A stretch of 13,747 bases of DNA from Bacteroidales bacterium (GTDB lineage Bacteria > Bacteroidota > Bacteroidia > Bacteroidales > WCHB1-69), in contig JAGCRI010000083.1 of assembly GCA_017964755.1 (NCBI GenBank), forward strand, positions 1 to 13,747, given 5' to 3'. The notes under the pieces were generated by a model, which searched no databases, was not told the DNA's origin, and saw only the letters and a list, made by a program, of their open reading frames with translations. A program made the translations under genes and the position numbers. Numbering within the stretch: position 1 is the first letter of the stretch; every line of letters begins with the position of its first letter. Shown here piece by piece: positions 12,360 through 13,747 of the stretch.

Positions 12360-13747
12360 CTATTTCTCCAATCTAATTCTTGCATCGACAGCAGTAACAT
12401 AACGGGGATTGCCGAGCAGCGGATTGAGATCCATTTCAGCAATTTCCGGTGCGGCCTGAACCAGCGCACTCACACGGGCAATCTGGTCGGCATACAAATC
12501 GAGATTCACCGGCTCCTGCCCACGCACACCTTGCAATATCTTGTACCCGCGCAACTTCGTAAGCATATTTTTCGCTTCAGCGGCAGTAACGGGAGCCAAC
12601 GCACTTTGAACATCCTTCAGCACCTCAATAAATATTCCTCCCAAACCGAAAAAGATTTGATGGCCGAATTTCGCATCGCGCATAGCACCGATATATACAT
12701 CTGTGCCATCAAGCATAGGATACATTTCCACAGCATACGTATCGGGAATTACAATCAGGCGGTCAAACTCCTTGGCAACCGTGTCCAAATCCTTGACATT
12801 CAGTGTAACACCGCCGACATCGCTCTTATGCAACGGACCAACAACCTTCATAACAAGAGGCACATCTTTGCTGCAACCGACCTCTTTGGCAAACGCCAGC
12901 GCATCTTCCTTCTTTGATACTTCAACAGATTTCTTGCGACTAATACCCGCAGCATCCAAAAGTTCGTTATAGTCAGCAATTTCCATGTAGCCATCTTTGC
13001 AGCGGTCGATAGTGCGCCGTATGCGCTCAACATCAACAGAAGGCAATGATTCGGCAGTATTCATCTGCGGTTTAGGAGTGTTATATACTTTGCAGATAGC
13101 ATTTCCCAACACGCACTCCTCAGGGAAGTTTATACGACCCTTTGCGATAAAGTCATTTATCTCGTCCTTTACGTTAATGATAGAAGGCAGCACAGGGAAA
13201 ATCGGCTTCTTGCAGGTCTTCATCTTCTCATCGAGCAGATTGTAAACCTCTTTATTACTGAATAATCCTGGCGAGCCGAAAATGACAACTGAAAAGTCAA
13301 TCTCGTCATACTCGTTCTCAACCGTATCAATGATATATCCTAACTGTTCGGCGGTGCCGGTTGCGAGGAAGTCAATAGGATTACCCACAGATGAGCCGGC
13401 GAAAAGTTTCGAAAGCAGGGCGGGACTTGCCGGATGATCTTTTAGAGAAGGCACCTCTATGCCACCGTTGCTGAGCACATCGGTAAGCATTACCGCGGGG
13501 CCACCGGCGTGGGTGATGACAGCGCAGCGGTTCCCCTTGATTTCAGGATGCATGAAAACAGCGCATACGGTGGTCAATTCCTGACGGTTCTGGCAGCGCA
13601 CGATACCTGCCTTGCGGAACAGGGCATCGACTGCGGCATCGCTGGTTGCAAGCGCACCCGTGTGCGAAGACGCGGCGCGTGAGCCGGCAGCACTGTTCCC
13701 ACTCTTTATGGCAGCTATGTGGCAGCCCTTGCTGATAAGACTGCAAC
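12360..13747 (-). CDS. ADP-forming acyl/acetyl-CoA synthetase (fused alpha-beta), 5'-truncated by the window edge
   Basis: Catalyses acyl-CoA + ADP + phosphate = acid + CoA + ATP, generating ATP from acetyl-CoA or related thioesters. The frame is open to the right edge (461 residues visible; full fused enzymes have about 690-710), so the N-terminal CoA-binding domain is mostly outside. The visible part begins with KGCHIAAIKSGNSAAGSRAA and SSHTGALATSD; the His in SSHTGALA (codon 13662-13664) is the expected phospho-His of the alpha part. VITHAGGPAVMLTD and NPIDFLATGTAEQ continue the ligase domain. The ATP-grasp beta part follows: MKVVGPLHKSDVGGVTLNV, GLGGIFIEVLKDVQSALAP and EMDLNPLL. An internal GTG at 13601 is not the start. 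A strong hairpin terminator follows the stop. Acetate, propionate or branched-chain acids could be substrates; the sequence alone does not decide. Confidence 0.93.
   Translation of the reverse strand, partial: CSLISKGCHIAAIKSGNSAAGSRAASSHTGALATSDAAVDALFRKAGIVRCQNRQELTTVCAVFMHPEIKGNRCAVITHAGGPAVMLTDVLSNGGIEVPSLKDHPASPALLSKLFAGSSVGNPIDFLATGTAEQLGYIIDTVENEYDEIDFSVVIFGSPGLFSNKEVYNLLDEKMKTCKKPIFPVLPSIINVKDEINDFIAKGRINFPEECVLGNAICKVYNTPKPQMNTAESLPSVDVERIRRTIDRCKDGYMEIADYNELLDAAGISRKKSVEVSKKEDALAFAKEVGCSKDVPLVMKVVGPLHKSDVGGVTLNVKDLDTVAKEFDRLIVIPDTYAVEMYPMLDGTDVYIGAMRDAKFGHQIFFGLGGIFIEVLKDVQSALAPVTAAEAKNMLTKLRGYKILQGVRGQEPVNLDLYADQIARVSALVQAAPEIAEMDLNPLLGNPRYVTAVDARIRLEK

Noticed and set aside
12531..12917. 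Open frame antisense to the ADP-forming CoA synthetase
   Set aside because: It is a shadow of a conserved coding region; no start context or family features were seen.
1..13747. CRISPR arrays, tRNA/rRNA genes, insertion sequences, phage attachment sites
   Set aside because: No regularly spaced repeats, cloverleaf-like sequences, classical transposase genes with terminal repeats, or integrase genes were found.

Overview
The window looks like a chromosomal segment of a member of the Bacteroidota, probably order Bacteroidales. The evidence is a secreted protein with a type IX secretion (T9SS) C-terminal domain, several Bacteroidetes-style lipoproteins, promoter-like TAnnTTTG elements, few Shine-Dalgarno sequences, and an Rpn/PD-(D/E)XK nuclease and an AAA/DUF4143 ATPase of types common in this phylum. 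The species cannot be named from the sequence.

Left part (1-3065, + strand): the C-terminal ~90% of phosphate acetyltransferase (pta), then a secreted deiminase of the Porphyromonas peptidylarginine deiminase (PPAD) family with signal peptide, catalytic domain, Ig-like domain, Thr/Asp-rich linker and T9SS sorting domain. It is followed 25 bp later by a small hotdog-fold protein related to 3-hydroxyacyl-ACP dehydratases that lacks the catalytic His. The gaps are short and the three may be co-transcribed.

Accessory block (about 3170-6250, + strand): a decayed type I restriction-modification remnant. The hsdM frame is nearly full length but carries two nonsense codons and a changed SAM-binding motif. 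No hsdS or hsdR is present. Next comes an intact AAA ATPase/DUF4143 gene whose apparent promoter spacer forms one arm of a perfect 14-bp inverted repeat. An 18-codon remnant resembling the start of a RhuM-family gene follows.

Middle (6250-8798): two lipoprotein genes on the + strand, the second a Rieske-fold protein that has lost both His ligands. They are preceded by a promoter and an unusual AUG-UAA start-stop element behind a strong Shine-Dalgarno. The second lipoprotein gene overlaps tail-to-tail with a minus-strand purine nucleoside phosphorylase gene.

Right part (7439-13747, all - strand): read in the direction of transcription from the right edge, there is an ADP-forming acyl/acetyl-CoA synthetase (5' truncated by the window) ended by a clear intrinsic terminator, an Mpv17/PMP22-like membrane protein, an Rpn-family nuclease, bifunctional NAD(P)H-hydrate epimerase/dehydratase, a lipocalin-like lipoprotein coupled by an ATGA overlap, and the purine nucleoside phosphorylase. 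Pta and the ADP-forming synthetase are two alternative enzymes that help turn acetyl-CoA into acetate with energy conservation; the rest is nucleoside salvage, cofactor repair and envelope proteins. I see no tRNA, rRNA, CRISPR array or transposase-type insertion sequence. The items most worth following up are the PPAD homologue, the operator-like palindrome at the ATPase gene, the start-stop element and the ligand-less Rieske lipoprotein.
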